A stretch of DNA of 64,000 bases from Alkalimarinus alittae (GTDB taxonomy: Bacteria; Pseudomonadota; Gammaproteobacteria; Pseudomonadales; Oleiphilaceae): the NCBI RefSeq assembly GCF_026016465.1, contig NZ_CP100390.1:3020501-3084500 (forward strand). The letters run 5' to 3'. The notes below the pieces were generated by a model that was not told the origin of the DNA, made no database searches, and worked only from the letters and a program-made list of their open reading frames with translations. How positions within the stretch are numbered: position 1 is the stretch's first letter; every line of letters starts with the position of its first letter. Positions 52,639 through 61,807 of this stretch are shown here, piece after piece. A program made the translations under genes and the position numbers.

Positions 52639-53216
52639 TCCCTTACTTTAAACACAACTCCGCCATTGTCGATGATGGCGCATCAATCGGTGAAGGCACA
52701 AAAATATGGCACTGGACACACGTCAGTTCTGAAGCGGTAATCGGCCAACATTGCTCATTAGGTCAAAATGTGTTTATTGGCAATAAAGTAAAGATCGGTA
52801 ATAACGTAAAGATACAGAATAACGTATCTGTATATGATAATGTTTACCTTGAAGATGATGTTTTTTGTGGTCCTAGTGTTGTTTTTACAAATGTATATAA
52901 CCCTCGCTCTGCGATATCAAGAAAGAATGAGTATAGGAACACAATTGTAAAACAAGGTGCCACTTTAGGTGCTAACTGCACTATTATTTGCGGCGTTACT
53001 CTTGGTCTATTTTCATTCGTGGCAGCAGGGGCTGTGGTAACTAAAGACGTGAAAGACTTTGCTTTAATGGCTGGAGTGCCAGCTAAACAAATTGGCTGGA
53101 TGAGTGAGTATGGGGAGCAATTGAGCATCCCTCTAACAGGGGAAAGAACGGCCACTTGCCCCCACACACAGACAATCTATCATTTGAAAGATGGCCACCT
53201 TTCTAAAATAGAATAA
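52635..53216 (+). CDS. wbpD: UDP-3-amino-sugar N-acetyltransferase WbpD-like
   Basis: The 193-residue left-handed beta-helix protein consists of hexapeptide repeats ([39 protein letters not shown]) with the loop [29 protein letters not shown] and the end [18 protein letters not shown], diagnostic of WbpD/WlbB. It acetylates the 3-amino group of UDP-GlcNAc3NA. ATGA overlap with wbpB. Confidence 0.94.
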   Translation: MIPYFKHNSAIVDDGASIGEGTKIWHWTHVSSEAVIGQHCSLGQNVFIGNKVKIGNNVKIQNNVSVYDNVYLEDDVFCGPSVVFTNVYNPRSAISRKNEYRNTIVKQGATLGANCTIICGVTLGLFSFVAAGAVVTKDVKDFALMAGVPAKQIGWMSEYGEQLSIPLTGERTATCPHTQTIYHLKDGHLSKIE

Positions 53217-53251
53217 ACCAAGTCAACTTAATTAGGTTTCAAGCCACAATT

Positions 53252-54346
53252 ATGCAGTTTATCGATTTAAAATACCAACAGTCATTAGTTCGAGAGACAA
53301 TTAACCAGAACATAAAAAAGGTCTTAGACCATGGACAGTATATCCTTGGCCCAGAAGTAAATGAATTAGAACAAAGCTTGGCTGCTTTTGTTGGCTCAAA
53401 GCACTGTATCGGCGTTGGTAGTGGGACTGATGCTTTACAAATTGCTTTGATGGCTATTGGTGTAAAACCTGGAGATGAAGTTATTGTTCCGGCATTTAGC
53501 TTTATCGCTACCGCCGAAGTTGTTTCATTACTTGGAGCCAAGCCTGTTTTTGTAGATGTTGAAGAATCATCATACTGCATGGATTCAACCTGTCTTGACG
53601 CAGCAGTTACTGCAAAAACAAAAGCTATTATCCCTGTTAGCCTATATGGGCAATGTGCCAACATGGAAGAGATAAACGCGTTCGCTTTAAAAAACAGTCT
53701 AGTTGTAATTGAGGATGCAGCACAAAGCTTGGGAGCAAAATATAAAGGAAAACAATCATGTAATCTATCAACTATTGGGTGCACCAGTTTTTTCCCGTCT
53801 AAACCTTTAGGTGCCTACGGTGACGGCGGTGCCTGTTTCACCAATGATAAGGACATTGCAAAAGCGATTACACAAATAAGGGTTCACGGCCAAGGCAAAC
53901 GCTACCACCACGCCCAAATTGGCATTAACGGCAGACTAGATACATTGCAAGCCGCAATATTACTTGCCAAGCTAGACTTATTTGAAGACGAAATCATCAA
54001 ACGATCTCACATAGCAAATAATTATACTGAGGTTTTAAAAGATGTGAGTGGCATCAACCCACCACTGCTTAACAATAACGCCACACATGTTTTTGCTCAG
54101 TATACTATAAGGCTAAGTGATAGAAACGCTCTCTCTACCCACTTAGAGAAACAAGGTATTCCAACGGCTATTCATTATCCGATACCTCTTCACAAACAAC
54201 CTGCTTTTGAAGGGTTATCTGACTCAAATTTGCCAATTTCTTGTCGACTAGCAGAGGAAGTTTTAAGCCTCCCAATGCACCCTTATTTAACCAAAGCTGA
54301 CCAAGATAAAGTTTTAGATAGCATCATTGAGTGGGCTGAACAGTAA
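53252..54346 (+). CDS. wbpE: UDP-3-keto-GlcNAcA aminotransferase WbpE-like
   Basis: The 364-residue PLP aminotransferase of the DegT family starts MQFIDLKYQQSLVRETINQN, and continues with GVGSGTDALQIAL, PAFSFIATAEVVSLLGAKPVFVD, EDAAQSLGAKYKGK and the Schiff-base Lys in SFFPSKPLGAYGDGGA (K184). It places the 3-amino group on the WbpB product, which WbpD then acetylates. Gene order wbpB-wbpD-wbpE-wbpI follows the family pattern. Confidence 0.94.
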   Translation: MQFIDLKYQQSLVRETINQNIKKVLDHGQYILGPEVNELEQSLAAFVGSKHCIGVGSGTDALQIALMAIGVKPGDEVIVPAFSFIATAEVVSLLGAKPVFVDVEESSYCMDSTCLDAAVTAKTKAIIPVSLYGQCANMEEINAFALKNSLVVIEDAAQSLGAKYKGKQSCNLSTIGCTSFFPSKPLGAYGDGGACFTNDKDIAKAITQIRVHGQGKRYHHAQIGINGRLDTLQAAILLAKLDLFEDEIIKRSHIANNYTEVLKDVSGINPPLLNNNATHVFAQYTIRLSDRNALSTHLEKQGIPTAIHYPIPLHKQPAFEGLSDSNLPISCRLAEEVLSLPMHPYLTKADQDKVLDSIIEWAEQ

Positions 54347-54363
54347 GCTATTCAGGAATAGAT

Positions 54364-55461
54364 ATGTCATTAAAGATTCTTACCGTAATTGGTGCGCGGC
54401 CACAATTTATTAAAGCCGCAACTATCTCTAGAAAAGTTGCTCTCACACGTAATATTTCAGAGCATATTATCCATACAGGACAACACTATGATGAAAATAT
54501 GTCCGGTATATTTTTTGACGAACTTGATATACCCACACCCGATGTAAATTTAAATATAGGTTCTGGTTTACACGGAGAGCAAACAGCCAAAATGCTAATA
54601 GGCATTGAGCAAGAGATCATCAAACAAAAACCTTCTTGCGTGCTTGTGTATGGAGACACAAATTCGACTTTAGCCGGCACATTGGCCGCGACTAAGCTCA
54701 ATACTCCCGTTTGTCATGTAGAGGCTGGCTTACGCTCATTTAATCGTAATATGCCCGAAGAAATGAATAGAATATTAACCGATCATGCATCAGACACATT
54801 GTTTGCACCGACAAAAAATGCGGTTAATCAACTACGAAAGGAAGGTGTGCTATCAAATAACATAATCCTGTCAGGGGATGTCATGTTTGATGCCGCATTG
54901 TATTACAGTTCTAAAGCAGAGGCTTCAAGCACAATAATGGAGTCAAATCACCTAACAAAGAATAACTATATTCTAGCCACTGTTCACAGAGCAGAAAATA
55001 CAGACAACCTAGAAAGGTTAACTAGAATAATGAGCGAACTCAAAGCACTAGCTCAGCATATAAAAGTCGTCATGCCTATTCACCCTAGAACGCTAAAATT
55101 TCTTTCAGATTGTAATATCTCAGCACAGAATATTTTGTTGCTAGAGCCTACGGGGTATCTGGATATGATAAAACTGGAAAGAAATTCAAAATTGATAATT
55201 ACCGACTCTGGTGGCGTTCAAAAAGAAGCCTTCTTCCATAAAAAACCATGCATAACCCTTAGAACTGAAACTGAATGGGTAGAGTTAGTCGAGGCTGGCC
55301 ACAATGTACTATTCCCCCCCATTTCAGATAATACTGGCTCCCTAACTGAGTCTGTACAAAGTCTTACCTCAAACTCTCAACACTCCTTTTCAAATTCGTT
55401 ATATGGAGACGGCCACTCCGCCCAGTTAATTCTTTCGGAAATTAACCAACGCTATGGTTAA
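54364..55461 (+). CDS. wbpI: UDP-GlcNAc3NAcA 2-epimerase WbpI-like
   Basis: The 365-residue non-hydrolysing 2-epimerase has TVIGARPQFIKAATIS, HTGQHYDENMSGIFFDEL, VYGDTNSTLAGTLAA, HVEAGLRSFNRNMPEEMNRILTDH and ITDSGGVQKEAFF. Placed directly behind wbpBDE it is best read as WbpI, making UDP-ManNAc3NAcA rather than UDP-ManNAc. It is the classic GlcNAc-type epimerase sequence, in contrast to the FnlC paralogue at 4711-5841. Confidence 0.93.
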   Translation: MSLKILTVIGARPQFIKAATISRKVALTRNISEHIIHTGQHYDENMSGIFFDELDIPTPDVNLNIGSGLHGEQTAKMLIGIEQEIIKQKPSCVLVYGDTNSTLAGTLAATKLNTPVCHVEAGLRSFNRNMPEEMNRILTDHASDTLFAPTKNAVNQLRKEGVLSNNIILSGDVMFDAALYYSSKAEASSTIMESNHLTKNNYILATVHRAENTDNLERLTRIMSELKALAQHIKVVMPIHPRTLKFLSDCNISAQNILLLEPTGYLDMIKLERNSKLIITDSGGVQKEAFFHKKPCITLRTETEWVELVEAGHNVLFPPISDNTGSLTESVQSLTSNSQHSFSNSLYGDGHSAQLILSEINQRYG

Positions 55462-55512
55462 TTTACTTAATTTGTATAAAAGAACCATTACCCAAGAATA
55501 TTGGAGTATGCA

Positions 55513-56835
55513 TTGCGTCAAAGCTTCAAGCAACAAATAATAACGCTGTCATCAGCAACAGGCTTAGCTCAGGCCATCACACTCTTATTCAGCCCAATAC
55601 TGACGCACCTTTACACGCCGGAAGATTTCGGCGTTTTCTCCATTTTCACAACCACTTCCGCCTTTTTAGCGCTGCTGTGGACAATGAGGTATGAGCTTGC
55701 AATCCCTCTTCAGAAAAAACGAGTTCACTCTCTTGCATTGATTGCAAGTACACTTGGGTTAGCGATAACATTCAGCTTACTGTTATTCCTGCTACTTACT
55801 TTATTCTCATTAAGCGCTGCATCAGAGAAACTGGGAATTGCCCCCCTCTTTCTATTTTTACTGCCACTGTCAGCTTTTCTTTACTCCATAGTACAGTTAT
55901 TTGAACGTCTAGCCTCTCGAGACCACAACATAAAACTCATTGCAAAAAGTAAATTAAGCAGATCTGCTACAACAGCTTTGTTATCAATACTGTTTGCATG
56001 GTTAGGTGGACTTGGGCTCATAGCGGCAGCTATATGTGGCCTTCTACTTTCTAGTTCAATATTGGCCAGCAATGAACTTAAAAATGTATTGAAAGCCGCA
56101 AAATTAACAACTCGACGAAGAGCAACTGTCTTGTTTAAGCGATACAAGCAATTCCCGCAATATGATCTTCCCTCATCTGTTCTTTATTTCTTTAGTTCTC
56201 AGGGTTTTATACTGCTACTTGTTTTTTGCTTTGACCCAATTGTCGCGGGCTACTATGCACTTGCAGAACGATTAGTCGCATCCCCTATATCCATTTTTAC
56301 AAACTCTTATGCAACGATTTTTTATGTTCGGCTTACCGAAAAATACAAGAACATAAAAACATCAATTAACGATGACGTAAAACAGAATACGATATTATTT
56401 TTAAGCTACTCCATCCTCCCTTTTTTGCTAGCGCTCTATGCGTTGGAGTACATTCTTGGATACATATTTGGTCCAACATGGAGCGAGCTTTATCTTTATA
56501 TATTGGCTTTATCACCTGCATTATTTGTAACGGTTGTCGCTGCTCCCAGCTCACCTGTTCTTAGAATAATTGGCCGGCAAGATATTTCTTTCAAACTGCA
56601 TTTAATTCACCTGACAATCAAAGTTGGTGTACTAGCAATCACCGCATTATATTTACAAGTTTCACCATTGCTCTGCCTTGTATGGGTCAGTCTGGCGTCC
56701 TTTTTAGTTATCTCAGTTAACATACTAATTATTTTTAAGTTAATAGGGATATCGAGCTATAAGGTGTTTTTTTTAATGATTTTTTTTATTGTTGCCGTTA
56801 TTGTGATGCAATTCAGTCACGGCATCATCATTTAG
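55513..56835 (+). CDS. wzx: Wzx-type polysaccharide flippase (second in window)
   Basis: The protein has about 440 residues and about fourteen hydrophobic helices (ITLLFSPILTHLYTPEDFGVFSIF near the start is the common exporter N-terminus). It belongs to the MOP/Wzx superfamily and should flip the lipid-linked unit of the third cluster. I start at the TTG at 55513, which has GGAG 6 bases upstream (TGGAGTATGCA); a TTG at 55501 overlaps that sequence. No polymerase gene follows inside the window. Confidence 0.9.
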   Translation: MRQSFKQQIITLSSATGLAQAITLLFSPILTHLYTPEDFGVFSIFTTTSAFLALLWTMRYELAIPLQKKRVHSLALIASTLGLAITFSLLLFLLLTLFSLSAASEKLGIAPLFLFLLPLSAFLYSIVQLFERLASRDHNIKLIAKSKLSRSATTALLSILFAWLGGLGLIAAAICGLLLSSSILASNELKNVLKAAKLTTRRRATVLFKRYKQFPQYDLPSSVLYFFSSQGFILLLVFCFDPIVAGYYALAERLVASPISIFTNSYATIFYVRLTEKYKNIKTSINDDVKQNTILFLSYSILPFLLALYALEYILGYIFGPTWSELYLYILALSPALFVTVVAAPSSPVLRIIGRQDISFKLHLIHLTIKVGVLAITALYLQVSPLLCLVWVSLASFLVISVNILIIFKLIGISSYKVFFLMIFFIVAVIVMQFSHGIII

Positions 56836-56844
56836 GCCTCGAAT

Positions 56845-57768
56845 ATGAGAAATGAAGAACCCACTATCGAGCTAGAACTTGTCCCTTGCGATTTTTGTAA
56901 AAGCACGGATTTCAAGGTTCAATATTCGAAGCCAGATTTATATACTTGGTTTAGTTCATATGAGTTTAACGTGGTTAAGTGCGATAACTGCCAGTTAGTA
57001 TATGTTAACCCCCGGCCAACTATGAAGTCGATGACATCATACTACCCACCGAAGTATTTTTCTAAACGAGATACTGACATCGCAAACAAACGCTATATGC
57101 AGCAACTAAAATACTTGCCTTCACTAAACAATGAAAAAATACTCGACATAGGTTGCGCAAAGGGTGATTTTTTAGCCTTTTTAGGCAAGCGCTTTCCTAA
57201 TCTTAACTTGCATGGATGTGATGCATTTAATGATAAAGTTGCACACCCCAACATAGAGTTTTGTAATGCCGAATTAAGTAACGCGGGCTATCCAGCTAGT
57301 TGTTTTGATCTGGTAACAGCTTGGGCTGTTTTTGAACATCTCCACTTTCCTTCAAAATACTTCGAAGAACTGGGTCGTATATTAAAGCCTAAAGGAAAGT
57401 TCATATTTCTTGTTCCCAACGCAAATAGTTTATATGGAAAAAAGTCATACAGAGAAGACCTTCCTCGTCACTTACATCATTTTTCTCGTAATACTGTTGA
57501 GAAATATGCCAACCGGTACGGTCTCTCTTTAACTAACATCCATTACACCAATGATGTTTTTAATGGTAAAGGAAAAGGGCTTTTCTACTATTCACTTGCA
57601 AGGCTAGCCAATATATCGTGGAAACAAATTAGAAACAAAGACCTAAGCTTATTTGAAAAAATCATACTCAAGATTGGTCGAGCGCTCGACTATGTTACCT
57701 TTCTTACAGACTGGGAAGCTAAATTAAAAAGAAGTGGCGTAATGATAATTGAACTCCAAAAGCAGTAG
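56845..57768 (+). CDS. SAM methyltransferase with N-terminal zinc-ribbon
   Basis: The 307-residue protein has four Cys (15, 18, 46, 49; CDFC and CDNC) forming a zinc ribbon, a short link (YVNPRP), then a class I methyltransferase fold with LDIGCAKGDFLAFLGKRF, FDLVTAWAVFEHLHFP and RILKPKGKFIFLVPN. Such proteins methylate sugars or related metabolites in polysaccharide clusters. Substrate unknown. It lies 9 bases after the flippase. Confidence 0.88.
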   Translation: MRNEEPTIELELVPCDFCKSTDFKVQYSKPDLYTWFSSYEFNVVKCDNCQLVYVNPRPTMKSMTSYYPPKYFSKRDTDIANKRYMQQLKYLPSLNNEKILDIGCAKGDFLAFLGKRFPNLNLHGCDAFNDKVAHPNIEFCNAELSNAGYPASCFDLVTAWAVFEHLHFPSKYFEELGRILKPKGKFIFLVPNANSLYGKKSYREDLPRHLHHFSRNTVEKYANRYGLSLTNIHYTNDVFNGKGKGLFYYSLARLANISWKQIRNKDLSLFEKIILKIGRALDYVTFLTDWEAKLKRSGVMIIELQKQ

Positions 57769-57810
57769 CTTATATCAGCCAACTTAACCAAGATATTAGA
57801 GATCTAAATA

Positions 57811-58533
57811 ATGAGTGGAACAGTCATAAACCTTATTAATCGAGTCGCCGGATATATAAAACCCGTTTTTCGGGGAAACCATACAGGATGGTATGCTTCT
57901 GCATCTCTCGGAAAGCACATTGACCCGCTTGCCCGTTTTTTTGAGTACTTGTTAGGGGTATCCATCCCACGACAAAAAATCAACCGTATAAAACCGCAAG
58001 TCATATCTGATCTAAGGGGTGACATCATCGAAATTGGGGGGTTCGACAACCACTTTCGGTCTCGCTATAACTCAGGTGAATTTCGCAACCTCGATGTAGC
58101 CCCTGGAAAATACGTTGATATTGTCGCAAATGCTGAATGCATACCCGAAGTCAAGTCCAATTCACTCGGTGGTATTATCTGCATATCCGTTATAGAGCAT
58201 ACAACATCCCCCCACAAAATAATCGAAGAAGCTCACAGGTGCTTGAAACCCGGTGGGGTGTTGCTGCTATCTAGCCCCTGGATTTTTGAAACACATATGG
58301 AGCCCAATGATTTTTTAAGATTTTCAAAACACCAGCTAGAAAATTGGTGCGACCAATTCGAAACTATTGAGGTTGATTATACTAATTCATATGTAGGTGT
58401 TATCGCACACTTTCTCCAACGTAATGTTGTATTACGATTTATTTTAGGATCATTTTTTTGTTTAGCTGACCTCACCATGCCAAACAACTCAAAATGGGCA
58501 ACCCAAATAACTCTAATATTAAAGAAACGATAG
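57811..58533 (+). CDS. Class I SAM-dependent methyltransferase-like protein
   Basis: The 240-residue protein has a degenerate SAM loop (IIEIGGFDNHF), FRNLDVAPGKYVDIV and CISVIEHTTSPHKIIEEAHRCLKPGG (post-I and motif III-like). N-terminal residues 1-70 are basic and include a hydrophobic patch. The glycine-rich loop is poorer than usual, so activity is not certain. It belongs to the operon with two more methyltransferase genes. Confidence 0.82.
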   Translation: MSGTVINLINRVAGYIKPVFRGNHTGWYASASLGKHIDPLARFFEYLLGVSIPRQKINRIKPQVISDLRGDIIEIGGFDNHFRSRYNSGEFRNLDVAPGKYVDIVANAECIPEVKSNSLGGIICISVIEHTTSPHKIIEEAHRCLKPGGVLLLSSPWIFETHMEPNDFLRFSKHQLENWCDQFETIEVDYTNSYVGVIAHFLQRNVVLRFILGSFFCLADLTMPNNSKWATQITLILKKR

Positions 58534-58564
58534 CTGATCATCCAGCTGAGGATATAACGAGATC

Positions 58565-59626
58565 GTGAAGACAATTGGCATATTTACGCCCTACTCACTC
58601 ACCCCCTATCATCCAAGGTTAGAGTCCATAATTACTGCGCTAGACAAGGCTGATTATGAAGTTAGCCTTCACCAATCTCCAATAAAAGCATCAATTCTAA
58701 AAAAACTATTAAACTTACTGGTTCTTAATTTTGTCGATTTATACTCAGTATTAAATCTCGCTAAAAAGACTAAGCAGGTGGATGTAGTGTTTATTCAAAG
58801 TTTCCGCTATTTACCGTTAGCGATCTTTGCTAGATACTATAAGAAAAAAGTTATTTATGAAACTTTGGATAATAATATTCACCTTTGGTTTTATTACTTA
58901 GTCAAACAGTTTCCATTTTTACAAAAACTACCACTGGCGATTAACACCTTTGAAAATTTCGAGAAAAAGCTCGTATTCCGTTTCACGGACAAAGTTATTG
59001 TCAATAGCGCTGCGTTAATGAACTATTTTGGACACCGTGCTAGCTTAATATACTACACTTCACCTCTCGAAAACATTTGTCAAAAGATATCTACTGAGCG
59101 CCCAACTTGTCTTATCTATATTGGCTGGTTCTGCGAAATGAAAGGTGCTTACACGATGATTAAACTAGCTAAACAACTGAAACTACGATTAATAGTTTAT
59201 GGCAGAATTACCGAAGAAAAGGTGAAAGGTGCTGCAAGTAGTGAACCATTAGTAACTGTTTATGGTCACTTATCAAGTACGGATCTAAAAAAAGAACTAC
59301 CATTACTATTTAGTAAATACAATGCGGTTGGCTTATCGCTTACCAACAGTGTTAACCACAGTAATGCGACACAGGAAATTAACAAAGACATAGATTATAT
59401 GGCTCTTGGGATACCTATTATTGGTAATTCAAGAGGCCCTACAGCAGAGAAAATAAACAATGGATGCGGTTTGTTTTATGAAGACTTGCTTGAATCACAT
59501 ACGTTGATAGAAGATACTGATCGACTTTCAAAGATATCAAAGCAAGAAATAAAGCTCTATAATCAGCGGTATTCAACCGAACAATTTGAAGATCAAATCA
59601 ATAGGGTAATCTTAGAAATACTATGA
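58565..59626 (+). CDS. Glycosyltransferase, GT-B fold
   Basis: The 353-residue protein has the opening TIGIFTPYSLTPYHPRLESI, an FARYYKKKVIYETLD segment and a C-terminal half with LIYIGWFCEMKGAYTM, LRLIVYGRI and the donor loop DYMALGIPIIGNSRGPTAEKINNGCG. It is related to GT4/GT1 enzymes. The GTG start at 58565 is used because no ATG lies close. It overlaps the next gene by 4 bases (ATGA). Donor and acceptor are unknown. Confidence 0.85.
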   Translation: MKTIGIFTPYSLTPYHPRLESIITALDKADYEVSLHQSPIKASILKKLLNLLVLNFVDLYSVLNLAKKTKQVDVVFIQSFRYLPLAIFARYYKKKVIYETLDNNIHLWFYYLVKQFPFLQKLPLAINTFENFEKKLVFRFTDKVIVNSAALMNYFGHRASLIYYTSPLENICQKISTERPTCLIYIGWFCEMKGAYTMIKLAKQLKLRLIVYGRITEEKVKGAASSEPLVTVYGHLSSTDLKKELPLLFSKYNAVGLSLTNSVNHSNATQEINKDIDYMALGIPIIGNSRGPTAEKINNGCGLFYEDLLESHTLIEDTDRLSKISKQEIKLYNQRYSTEQFEDQINRVILEIL

Positions 59627-60360
59627 AATTGAGTGAAATTGCCCGCATCTATAAAAAGAAGCTGCCACCCGTATCGAATAACTGCAGCATCTATGAAAGC
59701 GCTCAGCCATATCGCACGCTGAGACAATTCATCCCAAGCAATTTAGATTCAAATATTCTCGATGCTGGGTGCGGAAATGGAATAGTAGCCAAACACCTAA
59801 ATAATCGAAGCTATACAAATATATTCACGTGTGATTTGTTTGATAACATATCGAATACTTCGGGCATCAAGCACTGTATTTCAAGTTTAGATGCCTTACC
59901 ATTTCAAGATAATAGCTTTGAGTTTGTTTATTCACTATCTGTTATTTATTATCTAAAATCCCCACAAGTAGGGATAAATGAGATTATTAGAGTTTTAAAA
60001 CCAGGAGGGAGAGCGATCATCACAGCTCACACCAAATACTCACTACCAACAGTCTGGAGAATACTTAAACGAATACTGGATATCAAAAACGTTGAACACC
60101 TTAAAGGTGTAACTTTTTATAGTGCCAGTCAACTTGAAAAAATGGTGATAACCAATGACGCCAGAGTAATAAAGAAGAGCGGTTATTCAGCTAACAACTT
60201 AGCGTTCCAACTATACAAAAAATTAGTAAAGCTAATCAATCGGTATTCAAAAAAACAATTTAAGACGCGTTTTTTCATCTTACCAGAGACAAACAGCCTC
60301 AATAAAATAATGTCAATTTTTGCCTATCACTCAATTATTATTATTCAAAAAAATGTCTAG
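59623..60360 (+). CDS. Class I SAM-dependent methyltransferase
   Basis: The 245-residue protein has motif I LDAGCGNGIVAKHL, a motif II region SLDALPFQDNSFEFVYSLSVIYYLKSP and RVLKPGGRAIITAHTKYSLPTVW, a canonical type-11 methyltransferase. It is coupled to its neighbours at both ends (ATGA with the transferase; its TAG overlaps the next ATG). Probably methylates a sugar of the third cluster. Confidence 0.9.
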   Translation: MKLSEIARIYKKKLPPVSNNCSIYESAQPYRTLRQFIPSNLDSNILDAGCGNGIVAKHLNNRSYTNIFTCDLFDNISNTSGIKHCISSLDALPFQDNSFEFVYSLSVIYYLKSPQVGINEIIRVLKPGGRAIITAHTKYSLPTVWRILKRILDIKNVEHLKGVTFYSASQLEKMVITNDARVIKKSGYSANNLAFQLYKKLVKLINRYSKKQFKTRFFILPETNSLNKIMSIFAYHSIIIIQKNV

Positions 60361-61792
60361 TAATACAGCCCTAACCGTACTAATCCCTCCCGGTGAACAG
60401 AGAGAGTATAGGTATATCATCAATATACTACTTGATGAAATACTAGGTATTCCTTTCAACATTACTACCACTCCTACCTGCTCGGACTCAATGGATAGCA
60501 AGTCAGCTAATAAGAGCGTTATATCAATTATTGGGGAAGGGAAAAGGCTATCAGTTAATGATACTTTTTTATCCCACGTCAAGAATAATTGGCTGGACGC
60601 CACCCTAACTATCACAACGCCTCTGAAAAGGTGGAATGTAAAACAACACATAACATTAACAAATTTATGTGATGGATCACTTCCTGTTCTTTTTGGGAGT
60701 AACGCTATTGAGGACGAATATTTACAGCGAGATCAAAATAATATTTATCTTGAATTAGACATATTTGGCTCCGCATTTTTTATGCTTACTCGGTATGAAG
60801 AGGCACTATGTAAAACAAAAGACAGCCATTCTAGATTTCCATCTGACCAGGCTATTAGCATCAAAGAGAATATCATTCACAGGCCTATTATTAACGAATA
60901 CATAGAAGTCCTGTGGGCATGTATCAATGAGCTTTGGCCACTCCTTGATCGGCGGGAACGAACATTCTCCATACAACCAACACATGATGTTGATGCACCT
61001 TACGAAAGAAGATTATTAACATTGAGCGGTACCTTGAAGCGTTCGATCAAAGACATAACGATTCGCAAAAGTTACGCATTGGCGATAAAAACACTTCTTA
61101 ATAGTGTTTGGGCTAGATACAAAGATCTCTCAGTGGATCCATACTTCACATTTGACGCCATTATGGGCCTCAGTGAGAAGCTAGGACTTACAAGCCATTT
61201 TTACTTTATCACTAACAGATCCTCAGGGTTGTTAGATGGCGACTATGATATTGATGATAGCGAGATCAAAGCGCTCATCAATACAATTAATAAAAGAGGA
61301 CACTATGTTGGTCTGCACCCTAGCTATCACTCATTAGCTAATCGAGAACAGCTGCAATTTGAATTTGAAAGGCTTCGCCAAGCCTGCACTCATTTAAATC
61401 AGAAAGAATTTGGAGGGCGCCAACATTACTTACGCTGGGATGCAAAAAATACTTTTTCTGATTGGGACAACGTAGGATTAAGTTATGACTCATCCCTTTC
61501 ATATCCAGAAGTAGCAGGTTTCAGAGCGGGTATTTGTTATGAATACTCTACATATGACCTTTTAAATAGAACAAAGCTCAACCTCAAGGAAATACCACTT
61601 ATTGTCATGGAGTCATCCGTAATTGACAAACAATATATGGGGCTTGGCACAGGGGAACCAGCACTCGAGTATATACTACTACTAAAGAAAACCTGCCAAA
61701 AGTTTAATGGGAACTTCTGTATTCTTTGGCATAATCATAGATTGATTAAGAAAAATGAGCTTACCCTGTACACTAAAGTATTATCGCAATAA
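60353..61792 (+). CDS. Polysaccharide deacetylase-like protein (NodB-type, N-terminal extension)
   Basis: The product has about 479 residues. The N-terminal 200 residues match the DUF7033 style (ALTVLIPPGEQREYRYIINILLDEILGIPFN). The C-terminal half has the NodB-like opening QPTHDVDAPYER, FYFITNRSSG, GHYVGLHPSYHS (metal His) and GLSYDSSLSYPEVAGFRAG. Such proteins deacetylate glycans or act as non-catalytic partners. The start is the ATG at 60353, which overlaps the preceding stop; the longer frame would include part of that gene. No signal peptide, so cytoplasmic. Confidence 0.85.
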   Translation: MSSNTALTVLIPPGEQREYRYIINILLDEILGIPFNITTTPTCSDSMDSKSANKSVISIIGEGKRLSVNDTFLSHVKNNWLDATLTITTPLKRWNVKQHITLTNLCDGSLPVLFGSNAIEDEYLQRDQNNIYLELDIFGSAFFMLTRYEEALCKTKDSHSRFPSDQAISIKENIIHRPIINEYIEVLWACINELWPLLDRRERTFSIQPTHDVDAPYERRLLTLSGTLKRSIKDITIRKSYALAIKTLLNSVWARYKDLSVDPYFTFDAIMGLSEKLGLTSHFYFITNRSSGLLDGDYDIDDSEIKALINTINKRGHYVGLHPSYHSLANREQLQFEFERLRQACTHLNQKEFGGRQHYLRWDAKNTFSDWDNVGLSYDSSLSYPEVAGFRAGICYEYSTYDLLNRTKLNLKEIPLIVMESSVIDKQYMGLGTGEPALEYILLLKKTCQKFNGNFCILWHNHRLIKKNELTLYTKVLSQ

Positions 61793-61807
61793 TAGGCCCG
61801 ATCACTT

